Part shown: positions 8,822 through 18,296 of the stretch, piece after piece
Numbering within the stretch: the stretch's first letter is position 1
Layout: every line of letters starts with the position of its first letter
From: Nitrosomonas sp.
GTDB taxonomy: Bacteria > Pseudomonadota > Gammaproteobacteria > Burkholderiales > Nitrosomonadaceae
Length of the DNA stretch: 44,472 nt
Assembly: GCF_022842015.1 (NCBI RefSeq)
Contig: NZ_JALHQJ010000016.1
Coordinates: 1-44,472 of the forward strand
Direction of reading: 5' to 3'
The notes under the pieces: model-generated
What the model was told of the DNA's origin: nothing
Seen by the model: the letters and a program-made list of their open reading frames with translations, nothing else
Databases searched by the model: none
Translations under genes and position numbers: made by a program

Positions 8822-8905
8822 TCAACAGCCAAGTGGAGCCGTCGAATCCACGCGAAAACCATTATTGCCATCGAGACTGGATAAATTAATTGTTGAGATA
8901 GCCAT
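8822..8905 (-). pseudogene. 27-codon stub duplicated from the FG-GAP gene start
   Basis: From ATG at 8905 the frame reads MAISTINLSSLDGNNGFRVD and STAPLGC, then stops at 8822. The first 18 residues match the start of the large FG-GAP protein at 10952 (MAISTINLSSLNGKNGFRLD) at 15 positions, and the upstream AAGGAGT ribosome site is also copied. It lies about 75 nt downstream of that gene's stop and ends at the antitoxin-like gene. It is the remaining front of a tandem second copy. Confidence 0.75.
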
Positions 8906-8981
8906 GATAAGAACTCCTTCAAAAGAATAATTCAATAAACTGCTTGAAGAATTGCCGCAACGCTGCTTTCACAGCTTTTCC

Positions 8982-10952
8982 CTAGGCAAAATCAGTCATC
9001 ACATGAACCCCAACCAACAGCACAGCCGCACCATTGGTGAAAGTATGATAACCATCATCAATGCCGCCGTCCGTCCAGCCGCTGCTGAGTCCAACGACGC
9101 TATCATTGTTATTGCCGTCCACGGTCAAGGTATTGCTGGTACTCGACAGATTGAGCACATTCAGCGCGGTTAAGGTTAGCGTATTGTGACCGTTGCCCTT
9201 CATATCGATAGCTTCGATATCGCTGATCCTGCCGTACACGCTGGACAGATCCAAGTCCAGGTGGCTGCGGTCAAGCTTCAAGGTGTCGTAGCCGGCGCCG
9301 CCGTCCACTAATTGAAATTTAACATCGCGGATCTCAATCGTGTCGTCACCAGCACCGGCATGAAATACATCCGCGCCGCCACGGCCGATCAGCGTATCGT
9401 CGCCGTCACCGGCCACCATACGATCTACTGCCTTACTGCCCTTGAGTTTATCTGCGCCAGATGTGCCCAAAGCAGTCACCGCGCCGTTAAAGTTACCGCC
9501 AAACACCACGTAACTGGAGCCGGAAGCAATAACGCCACCCGGGCTAGCTTGAACTGCACCGACCATCACATCAGCAAACCCGTCGCCGTTGACATCTCCA
9601 GCACTGCTGACCGATTCGCTCGAGAAATCATACGCCGCCCCATCCAGGCGGAAACCGCTATCGCTGTCGAGGCTGGATAAATCCATCGTAGCGCCAAAAC
9701 CGGAAGCCTTGCCAAACACCACGTAACTGGAGCCGGAATAACCGCCATTCAGGCTACCCCCAGGAGCACCGATAATCAAATCAGCAAAACCGTCGCCGTT
9801 CACATCCCCCGCGCCGCTGACTGAGAAACCTGCACCGTCTAACTCGCCTTCCAGGCGGAAACCGTTGCTGCCATCAAGACTGGATAGATCCAGCGTGGCA
9901 CTGAAACCGGTAGCTTTACCAAACACTACGTAGCTGGACCCAGCATTAGGAGCACCAACAATCACATCAGCTAAACCGTCGCCGTTCACATCCCCAGCGC
10001 TGCTGAGTGAAGCACCCGATATGTCATATACCGCCGCTCCATCCAGACGGAAGCCGTTGCTGCCATCAAGACTGGCTAAATTCATCGTGGCATCGAAACC
10101 GGCAGCCTTGCCAAACACCACGTAACTGGAGCCGGAAAAATCACCGTTCGGGTCAGCACTAGCAGCACCGACAAACACATCAGCAAAACCGTCGCCGTTC
10201 ACATCCCCTGCACTGCTGAGTGAACCACCTGAAACATCACCCGCCGCCACCCCATCGAGGCGAAAACCGTTGCTGCCATCCAGGCTGGATAGATCCAGTG
10301 TGGCAGCAAAACCAGAAGCTTTGCCAAACACCACGTAACTGGAGCCCGAAAAATCACCATTCGGGTCAGCTCCAAAGGCACCGACAAGCACATCAGCAAA
10401 GCCATCGCCGTTGACGTCCCCGGCATTGCTGACCGATTGGCCCGATAAATCACGCGCCGCCACTCCATCCAAGCGAAAACCGTTGCTGCCATCGAGACTA
10501 GATAAATCTAGTGTGGCGTCAAAACCGGAAGCCTTGCCAAACACCACATAACTGGAGCCGGAAGGGATGCCGTTCGGGGCAGCACCGAGAGCACCAACGA
10601 TCACATCGGTAAACCCGTCGCCGTTGACATCTCCCGCACTGCTGACTGAACTTCCCAATGAGTCACTCGCCGCCACCCCATTCAGAGAGAAGCCATTGCT
10701 GCCATCGAGGCTGGACAAAGCTAGTGTGGCATCGAACCCGTCAGCCTTGCCAAACACCACGTAACTGGAGCCAGAATTATAGCCGTTCGAGTCAGCGGCA
10801 GCAGCACCGACAAGCACATCAGCAAACCCGTCGCCGTTGACATCCCCAGCACTGCTGACCGGTCTGCCTGAAAAATCAAATGCCGCCACTCCATCCAAGC
10901 GAAAGCCATTTTTGCCATTGAGACTGGATAAATTAATTGTTGAGATAGCCAT
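8982..10952 (-). CDS. FG-GAP seven-repeat propeller protein with RTX-like C-terminus
   Basis: 656 residues from the ATG at 10952, chosen because AAGGAG lies 9 nt upstream; a longer frame adds 11 residues without support. Seven FG-GAP repeats, each with a GDVNGDGFADV calcium-binding loop and a GSSYVVFGK strand, match the seven blades of an integrin-alpha-type beta-propeller. They are followed by an RTX-like region (GTSGADKLKG, AGDGDDTLIGRGG, GAGDDTIEI) and a serine/threonine-rich tail ending VHVMTDFA. There is no Sec signal, so type I secretion through a C-terminal signal is likely. Proposed role: calcium-dependent surface or adhesive protein. No T1SS genes are in the window. Confidence is high for the family, low for the function. 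Confidence 0.9.
   Translation of the reverse strand: MAISTINLSSLNGKNGFRLDGVAAFDFSGRPVSSAGDVNGDGFADVLVGAAAADSNGYNSGSSYVVFGKADGFDATLALSSLDGSNGFSLNGVAASDSLGSSVSSAGDVNGDGFTDVIVGALGAAPNGIPSGSSYVVFGKASGFDATLDLSSLDGSNGFRLDGVAARDLSGQSVSNAGDVNGDGFADVLVGAFGADPNGDFSGSSYVVFGKASGFAATLDLSSLDGSNGFRLDGVAAGDVSGGSLSSAGDVNGDGFADVFVGAASADPNGDFSGSSYVVFGKAAGFDATMNLASLDGSNGFRLDGAAVYDISGASLSSAGDVNGDGLADVIVGAPNAGSSYVVFGKATGFSATLDLSSLDGSNGFRLEGELDGAGFSVSGAGDVNGDGFADLIIGAPGGSLNGGYSGSSYVVFGKASGFGATMDLSSLDSDSGFRLDGAAYDFSSESVSSAGDVNGDGFADVMVGAVQASPGGVIASGSSYVVFGGNFNGAVTALGTSGADKLKGSKAVDRMVAGDGDDTLIGRGGADVFHAGAGDDTIEIRDVKFQLVDGGAGYDTLKLDRSHLDLDLSSVYGRISDIEAIDMKGNGHNTLTLTALNVLNLSSTSNTLTVDGNNNDSVVGLSSGWTDGGIDDGYHTFTNGAAVLLVGVHVMTDFA
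9500..10930 (-). repeat. Tandem FG-GAP coding repeats, unit mostly 213 bp
   Basis: The same string, CCAAACACCACGTAACTGG or near copies, recurs at 10111, 10324, 10537 and 10750, exactly 213 bp apart (71 codons). Units nearer the 3' end are 207 and 192 bp. High DNA identity between units suggests recent duplication or gene conversion. Confidence 0.85.
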
Positions 10953-11071
10953 GATTAAGTACTCCTTAAGAAAAAGTAAATTCACTACGATAATTCGCTG
11001 AGATTTCTCCTGCCAGTTTCAAAATAACTCATAGAGTAGGGTAAGGATTCCATCGTACAATGCGTCAATCG

Positions 11072-12292
11072 TCAGGATTTTTCAGTAGACAACTCATTAG
11101 TCTCGCTCCCTACCTTTCTACGCCGCGCCACGAATCCCAGCAGCCCTAAACCAGCCAGCAGCATCGCGTAGGTTTCTGGTTCGGGTACAGGAGGTATATA
11201 AATCGGTTTAGGATCAAATACAGTATCGGGGGTATACGACAGCAAAAATGCTTCTTGATTACCTTGACTATTAGTTCCAAATCCGACCATCTGGCCACTG
11301 TTATTGATGTCTCTGATGGTAAGATTAGTCCATTCGCCTGCAATGACAACATCCAGCAACGAAAGGTCGGTAATTCCGCCGTGGCTAAAGATGAAAGCAT
11401 GGGTTTCGCTGTTATTAGTAGTACTCGCAAATCCTGCCGCTTCTCCGGCATCGTTGATGTCAGTGGCAAAACCGAGAGTTCCACCTAAAGTACCCAGATC
11501 GGTCATACCAACACCGTTTGGGCCGGTAATATAAGGGTGACTATCGCCACCCACAGCATCAGCACGCCCCACTACCTGTCCGGAATTATTTATGTCAAAG
11601 GCGGAGCTGGTAGGGCCACCCAAGGTGCCCAGATCGGTCATGCCGACACCATCAGGGCCCGTGATAAAGGCGCGAGCTGCTAACTGAGAACGATCAAATT
11701 CTTGAGCCCCTACCACTTGTCCGGAAGCATTGATGGCATTGGCAACGCTTTGTATTCCACCAATAGTAGTAGGCAGATCGGTCGCCCCAACACCATTAGG
11801 GCCTGTCTTGAAAGCCAGGAAGTTAAAATCAGCACCGATAGAGAATCCCACTATCTGCCCAGAGTCATTCATGCCTTGGATGGCGGTGTTAGCTTCACCG
11901 AATGTACCCACGAGGTCGGTCATGCCGACACCGTCAGGGCCGGTAATAAAAACGTGAGTAGCAGAGTCACCGGCAATTTGAGACTTTCCAACCACTTGCC
12001 CAGAATCGTTAATAGCATTGGCGCCACTGGATGTTCCACCCAAGGTGCCCAGATCGGTCATGCCGACACCGTTAGGGCCGGTAATAAAAGCGCGATTATC
12101 TCCACTCGCACTGGAAGTGTTTCCCACTATCTGCCCGGAATCATTGATACCTTGAGCGGTGCTGGATGTTTCACCTAAAGTACTCAGTCCAATAATTGAC
12201 CAGTCCGCATGGGCCATTGCGGGTATTGAAACAACGGCGATGCTGATTAGAAAAATTACGACACGCTTGAATCCTGATTGTTGAGTATTCAT
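11072..12292 (-). CDS. PEP-CTERM exported protein with HAF repeats
   Basis: 406 residues from the ATG at 12292, preceded by GGAGGT. A signal peptide (about 1-30, VVIFLISIAVVSIPAMAHA) directs export. The mature part holds seven HAF-type repeats built around INDSGQVVG and DLGTLGG, about 45-50 residues apart. The C-terminus has the PEP-CTERM sorting signal: PEPETYAMLLAGLGLLGFVA followed by ARRRK. Known members are anchored and processed by the exosortase system, usually in exopolysaccharide-producing betaproteobacteria. No exosortase gene is in the window. It lies downstream of the SARP regulator gene in the same orientation, with a possible SARP-type repeat in its promoter region. Confidence 0.92.
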   Translation of the reverse strand: MNTQQSGFKRVVIFLISIAVVSIPAMAHADWSIIGLSTLGETSSTAQGINDSGQIVGNTSSASGDNRAFITGPNGVGMTDLGTLGGTSSGANAINDSGQVVGKSQIAGDSATHVFITGPDGVGMTDLVGTFGEANTAIQGMNDSGQIVGFSIGADFNFLAFKTGPNGVGATDLPTTIGGIQSVANAINASGQVVGAQEFDRSQLAARAFITGPDGVGMTDLGTLGGPTSSAFDINNSGQVVGRADAVGGDSHPYITGPNGVGMTDLGTLGGTLGFATDINDAGEAAGFASTTNNSETHAFIFSHGGITDLSLLDVVIAGEWTNLTIRDINNSGQMVGFGTNSQGNQEAFLLSYTPDTVFDPKPIYIPPVPEPETYAMLLAGLGLLGFVARRRKVGSETNELSTEKS

Positions 12293-12612
12293 GATTACCT
12301 CCAAAAGATGAGTCCGCTTGTTAATACAACCCATTGTTGTTACATCACAAAACATAAAACATCAGATCTCACAATAATTCATTGAGTGAAAACAGTTCGT
12401 AAGCCGCGTTGGGTTGCTTTGTTGAAATCAACCCTTAACGAAATCAGCATATCAACAAGGACGTTACAGATGAGTTACAGATTCGAAAATAATTTGCATT
12501 AAATTGATTTTAAGAAAAATAAGGTTAGTCGATGCAGGCGCAGATTCATCGGGAAACTCATGTTGTGGCTAAATCATGAAGGGAAAGCAAATTGACCTGA
12601 AAATGCGAGGAA
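12293..12612 (-). other. Intergenic region, promoter area of the PEP-CTERM gene
   Basis: This 320-nt stretch lies between the SARP gene stop and the PEP-CTERM gene start. It contains the 11-bp-period direct repeat at 12463-12482 and a small inverted repeat (GGGTTG at 12411-12416, CAACCC at 12429-12434). No ORF with a ribosome site was seen. Confidence 0.5.
12463..12482 (-). promoter_or_regulatory. Direct repeat of 11-bp period, possible SARP box
   Basis: GTTACAGAT occurs at 12463-12471 and again at 12474-12482, so the copies start 11 bp apart. SARP regulators are known to bind heptameric direct repeats of this spacing just upstream of the -10. Read on the minus strand, TATGCT at 12451-12446 lies 11 nt after the repeats and could be that -10. 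The target would be the PEP-CTERM gene. No third copy is present. Confidence 0.35.
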
Positions 12613-15600
12613 TTAATTTTTGACGAGTGTTTGATAGATGGCTTGAAAGCTTTGGGAGGGGTTAATACCCAAACGGGTCAACAGAGCCTGGTGGCAGCGT
12701 TGATAGATAGCCAGCGCTTCGATGCGCTGGCCCAGTTGCAAATAGACATTCATGAGACGGCAGTAGAACAGTTCTACGATAGGTTCAATCTCAATAGCTT
12801 TAAGGTAACACTCAGCTGCATTCAGCCAGTCGCCATCCTGCTCGAGCATAGCGCCATATTGCTCAATTAATCTCCGATAGTGGATACGCAGCCGGTCGCG
12901 AAAAGTTAATACCCAGGGTGAAGTATCACCCTCCAAAAAGTGGCCACGATACCAATTCAATGCACGCTGCAACGAAGCTCTATCAGTCATGTCTGGATGA
13001 TGTGCGACGCGATCAAAGGCCAGGCAATCCACCCAGATATAGCCCCGATCCAAGGATAAGTGGCGGTCTTCGAATCGAACTGCCTCAGCATGTTGCAACA
13101 GTTTGCGCAAACGATGCAGTGTAGTCCTGAGTGCTTGTTCCGCGGTACCGCTTACTGAATCAGGCCACAGTGCGTCAATTATCCGATCCTGGTTAATTGC
13201 CTGGCCTCCATAGGAACATAAACATTTTAATAATTCCAACGGCTTGTGCTGGGCTTTTCCCGAAGTGCGGAATGGGTTGCCGTCGAATGTTATTTCAAAC
13301 CGCCCGAGTGTGTAGATCTTGATTGGCCACGGCCAATTATCCGGTTCCGGCGGCTCGGCTTTGATGTTGCGTCGTCGAATCACACTTGTCACATAGGATT
13401 CCTCGATGCCGGATTTAAGAGCGAGGGAAAATAAGCGCGCCATAACTTGTGGGCGCCACCACAGATTGAGAACGATATAATCGTTCTCACGGCCAAGTTG
13501 CAGTCCTTCACTCAGCAGTGTCAAGGCTTTCGCCTCCTCTCCCTGTTTTAACCATGCATGCGCTTTTATTAACAAGCATTGATGTTCTAAAAATGTACTT
13601 TTCATCACACGACTGTACTGGATCACTTGATCAAGATGAGAATGAGCAATTTCAAATTGATTCAATTCAACCAGAATTTGCGCCAAACCAAACCGAGCTC
13701 CCTCGGTCAGAAATTGCCTTCCCATTTTTTCATGAAGATTAAACGATGTTGACGCGTCATCGAGTGCGCCCAGCAAATTTCCTTCCAGCAATTCAATGCC
13801 TGCTCGCAAGAATCGATATTCCGCTAAAGTATGTTTACCTTGTACATCCAATGTCGCTTCAACTTTCTCCAGAAAAAATTTCGCTTGGGTTAATTCACCA
13901 GCGGAAAGCGCGCTGTATACGGCATTTCCCCATTGCATACAATCCAAAATTGTAATACCCGCTTCACGCGATATATTAATACCTTCCAGAATCTTTATTT
14001 CTGCAATCTGATAAGACGCTGTAGTAGACCAGGCGTAGGCGGCCTCAATCACCCGCCAGCGGATAAGATCAAGAGGAGGCACTGTCATGGCAGTCATAAG
14101 AAGGTTGGTTTCTTCTATGATCTTCCGAGCCTTGTAAATATCACCACGCCAGAGTGGAAGCCATATGAATGCACAAGCAATTCCGAATCGCAAAAATGGA
14201 TCAATCGCAGTTTCGACTACAATTTCTGCTCGCTTCTCAAGCATTTCTAACAGCGGGTGATGGGGCGCGGCATATATCAAACCTTGCATACTGGCTAATA
14301 CCTTGGCCTCAACGTTAAGTGACGGGAAGCCGTGGTATTGAATCAAAAGATCTTTTAATTGCTCGGCCCACGTTAAGACGAGCGCCATATCATCTTCGAT
14401 TAAAACATAGGCGTCGATTATGCTGCCACAGGTCAGAAACAGTCCGACAAGGTCATTTTCACGCTGAAACATAACATATGCCTGCTCAAAATCTGCAATA
14501 GCCTCCCGAGGATTCAGCAGGACATGACTCATTCCACGCCAGTAAAGCAACCAGGATGTGGTTTGGCTTACTTCAGCGGGTAGATAATCTATCAGATTTT
14601 GTAGAGTCTGATGCCGCCCTTGGCTGAGTAGAATGGTTGCGTGCCTGATGATCATTTCGACAAGCCTTGTCCATTCTTTTATCTCTGCATATAACTCAGC
14701 GGCGACTTTGAATTTGCCATTTTGCTCGGCGAGGCTAGCAGCCATGTGCTTGATGTCGAGAAGCTCAGATCCGGAAAAATGTTTATTCGCCCGAGCCAGC
14801 AAAAATTCACGGAACAAAGTGTGGTATTGATAACTGATTTCATCACCGTTACGCAGGTCAATAAATAGCCGACGACGATAGAGAAAATCAAGCAATTCAT
14901 GGGCGCTTGTATTTCCGCTAATATCTTGCGCCATCTGAACAGTCAGGTACGGCAAAGTAGCAGTGCTCATCAGGAATCTCTGCATGTCCACAGATAATTT
15001 ATCGAAGATCTGGTTAGCAAAATAATCAAATATGGGCTCCATGGTTTCTGTCTGGAGAACATAATTGACTGTACCCGCTAGCCTGAAACGTTCCAACATC
15101 AACACTAATCCTGCTGCCCAGCCATTAGTTTGAACTTTCAACAATTGCAGTGTGTTTTCATCGAATTCCTGTGGGCTGGATGCTGTAATAATTGCCTCAA
15201 CTTCCATCGGTGTCAGGCGGAGAGCTTCCCAATCAATTTGCCCAATAAGGTTGCATGCCAGCGATCGTGCAAAATGAGGCGGAGATTCGAGGTGGCTGAT
15301 GACAATGATGTGGATGCCTTTTGGTAGTTCTGCGATAGCACCTTGAATCGCATTATGGAATGCCGATGTTGGAATCATTTCCTGATAATTGTCGAATACC
15401 AGTATGGAGATTTCAGGAATTGCAGCGAAAAGTTTGCGAAAGAAGCGACGGAAAAATTCTGACAGATCTGGCAGATATTCTGGCATTAAAAGGGGCAATG
15501 AAAGGTGCTTGCTAGTGGAAGCTTGTTGTCCGGCCAACCTCATGTAATGAAAGAATGTCGCGAGATCAGAGTCGCCACTATCAACTTGATACCAGATGGC

Positions 15601-15786
15601 TGGCAACTGACGTTCTTCAAGATAGCTTGCCACAAGCGTTGTTTTCCCTGCTCCGGGCGGCCCCTTAATCCATACAACAGGATGATCGTTACATTCTTTA
15701 TCTAACAGTATAAATAAACGATCGCGAGCAACAACTCTATAGAGATTTGGTCGGCTCAGCTTCGCAATATTAGACCATTTTGACAT
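12613..15786 (-). CDS. STAND ATPase transcriptional activator with SARP/BTAD C-terminus
   Basis: 1057 residues. A MalT-like AAA/NB-ARC ATPase begins near residue 40 (Walker A GPPGAGKTT, about 42-50; Walker B SILVFDNYQ, about 145-155). A long helical repeat region (about 370-800) probably senses a ligand or partner. The C-terminus carries a winged-helix OmpR/SARP domain (about 820-915, TLGRFEITFDG, ALWPDS, LRTTLHRLRKLL) and a BTAD tetratricopeptide domain (about 920-1057, WYRGHFLEGD, CYLKAIEIEP). It is a cytoplasmic DNA-binding activator. This order (ATPase first, SARP last) is known in proteobacterial regulators. The gene stands alone and points toward the PEP-CTERM gene. An 11-bp inverted repeat lies 47 nt upstream of the start. 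Confidence 0.9.
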   Translation of the reverse strand: MSKWSNIAKLSRPNLYRVVARDRLFILLDKECNDHPVVWIKGPPGAGKTTLVASYLEERQLPAIWYQVDSGDSDLATFFHYMRLAGQQASTSKHLSLPLLMPEYLPDLSEFFRRFFRKLFAAIPEISILVFDNYQEMIPTSAFHNAIQGAIAELPKGIHIIVISHLESPPHFARSLACNLIGQIDWEALRLTPMEVEAIITASSPQEFDENTLQLLKVQTNGWAAGLVLMLERFRLAGTVNYVLQTETMEPIFDYFANQIFDKLSVDMQRFLMSTATLPYLTVQMAQDISGNTSAHELLDFLYRRRLFIDLRNGDEISYQYHTLFREFLLARANKHFSGSELLDIKHMAASLAEQNGKFKVAAELYAEIKEWTRLVEMIIRHATILLSQGRHQTLQNLIDYLPAEVSQTTSWLLYWRGMSHVLLNPREAIADFEQAYVMFQRENDLVGLFLTCGSIIDAYVLIEDDMALVLTWAEQLKDLLIQYHGFPSLNVEAKVLASMQGLIYAAPHHPLLEMLEKRAEIVVETAIDPFLRFGIACAFIWLPLWRGDIYKARKIIEETNLLMTAMTVPPLDLIRWRVIEAAYAWSTTASYQIAEIKILEGINISREAGITILDCMQWGNAVYSALSAGELTQAKFFLEKVEATLDVQGKHTLAEYRFLRAGIELLEGNLLGALDDASTSFNLHEKMGRQFLTEGARFGLAQILVELNQFEIAHSHLDQVIQYSRVMKSTFLEHQCLLIKAHAWLKQGEEAKALTLLSEGLQLGRENDYIVLNLWWRPQVMARLFSLALKSGIEESYVTSVIRRRNIKAEPPEPDNWPWPIKIYTLGRFEITFDGNPFRTSGKAQHKPLELLKCLCSYGGQAINQDRIIDALWPDSVSGTAEQALRTTLHRLRKLLQHAEAVRFEDRHLSLDRGYIWVDCLAFDRVAHHPDMTDRASLQRALNWYRGHFLEGDTSPWVLTFRDRLRIHYRRLIEQYGAMLEQDGDWLNAAECYLKAIEIEPIVELFYCRLMNVYLQLGQRIEALAIYQRCHQALLTRLGINPSQSFQAIYQTLVKN

Positions 15787-15832
15787 GAGATAATTGATTA
15801 GCTATGGATTCATCTTAAAAGATGATGCCATA

Positions 15833-15859
15833 TTTATACTCAATGTGGTTGAGTATAAA
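15833..15859. repeat. Perfect 11-bp inverted repeat upstream of the SARP gene
   Basis: TTTATACTCAA at 15833-15843 and TTGAGTATAAA at 15849-15859 are exact inverse copies with a 5-nt centre. There is no T-run on either side. It lies 47 nt before the SARP gene start and 91 nt after the symporter stop, so it is either an operator for the SARP gene or a weak terminator of the symporter. Confidence 0.6.
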
Positions 15860-15949
15860 CTGAGGTGCTTCTTTGAATCGCTCCGACTGTTCCGGAGATA
15901 AAATGATAAGTTGAATATAACGTTTTGAGACGATACTAACCCGCCCGTT

Positions 15950-17239
15950 TTACTTTTTATCGTGTGGCAATTCTATCTGCGTCAATGTTCCCGCATCGGG
16001 ATCATTAAATATTTCCATTGCCACATTGTTTTCACTGCGTGCAACAATTAGGGTTACAACAGCGTCTCCCGTGACATTGATCGCAGTGCGCATCATGTCC
16101 AGCAAACGATCCACGCCCATAATCAATGCAATGCCTTCCACCGGCAAACCCACTTGATTGAAAACCATGGCCAGCATAATGAGCCCGACGCCAGGCACGC
16201 CTGCAGTTCCGATAGATGCCAGCACCGACATGCCAATGACGGTCAGATAACCCATTAAGCCCAGCTCAATCCCATAAATATTGGCAATGAACACCGTTGC
16301 AACTCCTTGCATAATGGCTGTGCCATCCATGTTGATGGTTGCGCCAAAAGGCACAACAAATGAAGCCGTCGAATTATCCACGCCCATACGTTTTTCGACT
16401 GTTCTGAGTGTGACGGGTATGGTTGCATTGGAGCTGGATGTACTGAAAGCAAAAACCTGTGCAGTACGCATTTTCTTAAGAAACTGCATCGGACTGACCC
16501 GTCCAAAAAACTTCAGTAACAACATAAGCGTGCCGGTTACATGGCAGATTAACACCAGAATAACGATACCAAAATAACCGATCATTGGCAGAATTAGGTC
16601 TATTCCTTGTAACGCAAAAGTCTTCGCCATTAACGCAAACACACCATAAGGTGCAATAGACATAACAACGTTTACTAACTGCATCATGACATCATTCAGT
16701 TTTTCTGCGCCATCAACCAGGCTGCGCCCACGCTCACCGACCATCAGCAAGCAAATTGCAAACAGAATGGTAAAAAAAATGATTTGCAGCATGTTGCCTT
16801 CTGCAAAGGCTGTCACTGGATTACTGGGAATAAGATCAATAAAGACTTGTGAAATAAGTGGTGGCTCAGGTGCTACAAATTCCGTCTGAGTACTTTGAGT
16901 CAAATTAAAATCTTTGCCAGGGTTTATCGTGACAGAAACAAGGAGTGCTAATGAAATGGCAAGCGTAGTGGTTAGCAGAAAGAGACCGAAAGCTTTAATA
17001 CCCACCCGGCCCAGTTTTTTAACATCGCCAATGCCGCAAACGCCGCAAATCAATGAAAAAGTCACCAATGGAACAACCAGCATTTTCAATAAATTAATGA
17101 AAATCGTACCTACCACATGAAACAAACCATGAACCAAATAATCCTGAATGAACGCGACATCGTAGGCGAAGGTATTAATCAAACTACCCAGCAATAAGCC
17201 AGCAATCATCCAAATTATTATTTTTGTGGTCATGTTCAT
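15950..17239 (-). CDS. Dicarboxylate/amino acid:cation symporter (DAACS family)
   Basis: 429 residues, with the multi-helix pattern of GltP/DctA-type carriers. Family signatures are visible: TSSSNATIPVTLRTVEK near residue 265-280 (serine-rich re-entrant hairpin), FGATINMDGTAIMQG near 295-310 (the NMDGT motif that binds sodium/substrate), GVPGVGLIMLAMV, and GVDRLLDMMRTAINVTGDA near 380-400. These carriers take up glutamate, aspartate or C4-dicarboxylates across the inner membrane using a sodium or proton gradient. Exact substrate cannot be told. The start (MNMTTK) has no clear ribosome site; the second Met is an alternative. Confidence 0.93.
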   Translation of the reverse strand: MNMTTKIIIWMIAGLLLGSLINTFAYDVAFIQDYLVHGLFHVVGTIFINLLKMLVVPLVTFSLICGVCGIGDVKKLGRVGIKAFGLFLLTTTLAISLALLVSVTINPGKDFNLTQSTQTEFVAPEPPLISQVFIDLIPSNPVTAFAEGNMLQIIFFTILFAICLLMVGERGRSLVDGAEKLNDVMMQLVNVVMSIAPYGVFALMAKTFALQGIDLILPMIGYFGIVILVLICHVTGTLMLLLKFFGRVSPMQFLKKMRTAQVFAFSTSSSNATIPVTLRTVEKRMGVDNSTASFVVPFGATINMDGTAIMQGVATVFIANIYGIELGLMGYLTVIGMSVLASIGTAGVPGVGLIMLAMVFNQVGLPVEGIALIMGVDRLLDMMRTAINVTGDAVVTLIVARSENNVAMEIFNDPDAGTLTQIELPHDKK

Positions 17240-17399
17240 GGGCTATTGGGAAGTGCAGCGCAACCTGTTATCGAGTAAGTGTCTGACAAACTATCAAACA
17301 GCCGGCTAAAGCCATCAAGAATGCCTGATACATGGGGATTGAGCACTCGGAATTGGATTATTCTGCGTGGATGCCGAATGCAGATCAACCGTCGTTATG

Positions 17400-18230
17400 C
17401 TAAATTGGCTTGGCAGAACGTTGCGCTTCGATCAACTCAGGCGTGAGATGCGGCGCAATCACCTGCAGCAATTGACTAAAAACTTTTGGATTTCCAGCAA
17501 TAATTTGTCCGCTTTCCAATTGCGTGTCATTGCCTTCCAAATCACCCACCAATCCGCCCGCTTCAGTAATCAGCAAACAACCGGCGGCCATATCCCACGG
17601 CGCCAGTCCGATTTCCCAGAAACCATCATAACGCCCGGCCGCGACATAAGCCAAGTCCAGCGCAGCAGAGCCCGGTCGCCGAATTCCCGTGATACGGGGC
17701 ACGATATCCCGTAGCATCGCAAAATAAGCATCAATGTGCGTCAAGTCACGGAATGGTAATCCGGTACCAATCAAGCACTCTTCAAGCTTGGTGCGTTTAC
17801 TGACACGAATTCGGCGATCATTTAAAAAAGCGCCACTGCCTCGACTCGCGGTAAATAACTCATTATTGTTCGGATCGTAAACCACCGCATGCATCAGAAC
17901 ACCTTTATACCTCAATCCGATAGAAACCGAATATTTTGGAAAGCCATGCAGAAAATTAGTCGTGCCGTCCAGCGGATCAATGATCCACTGATATTCTGAC
18001 TGCTTATGATCACCCTGGCGTCCACTTTCTTCCGCCAGAATTGCATGATTTGGGTAGGCCGCAAGCAAGACCTTGATAATAGCTTCTTCAGCTGCGCCAT
18101 CCACTTCACTGACATAGTCACTGTGTGATTTTTTTGACACTGTAAGCAAATCCAGATTCTGGGAAGCCTTATTAATGATATTACCGGCACGACGTGCAGC
18201 TTTCACCGCAATACTCAACATTGGATGCAT
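17400..18230 (-). CDS. suhB: Inositol-1-monophosphatase family protein
   Basis: 276 residues of the lithium-sensitive phosphatase family. Metal-binding motifs are intact: ILAEESG (about 63-69), [12 protein letters not shown] (about 80-91) and [15 protein letters not shown] (about 215-229). It hydrolyses inositol monophosphate, and in enterobacteria the homologue also joins the rRNA antitermination complex. Single gene; start ATG at 18230. A possible 14-codon ORF with a good ribosome site (18341-18297) lies upstream on the same strand. Confidence 0.95.
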   Translation of the reverse strand: MHPMLSIAVKAARRAGNIINKASQNLDLLTVSKKSHSDYVSEVDGAAEEAIIKVLLAAYPNHAILAEESGRQGDHKQSEYQWIIDPLDGTTNFLHGFPKYSVSIGLRYKGVLMHAVVYDPNNNELFTASRGSGAFLNDRRIRVSKRTKLEECLIGTGLPFRDLTHIDAYFAMLRDIVPRITGIRRPGSAALDLAYVAAGRYDGFWEIGLAPWDMAAGCLLITEAGGLVGDLEGNDTQLESGQIIAGNPKVFSQLLQVIAPHLTPELIEAQRSAKPI

Positions 18231-18296
18231 GATCTTGATTCAGAATTTAACGAAAGGAAAGGCTGTGATTTTAATATGAATTGCTCTCACCCGCTT

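Noticed and set aside
9500-10930. Regular repeats that could suggest a CRISPR array
   Set aside because: Units are 213 bp and fully coding (FG-GAP blades), with no 25-40 bp repeats or spacers.
11702-12178. 158-codon plus-strand ORF over the HAF gene
   Set aside because: Antisense to the repeat-rich HAF gene; its own repeats simply mirror the HAF units.
17367-17714. 115-codon plus-strand ORF over suhB
   Set aside because: It is the antisense shadow of the clearly real suhB gene.
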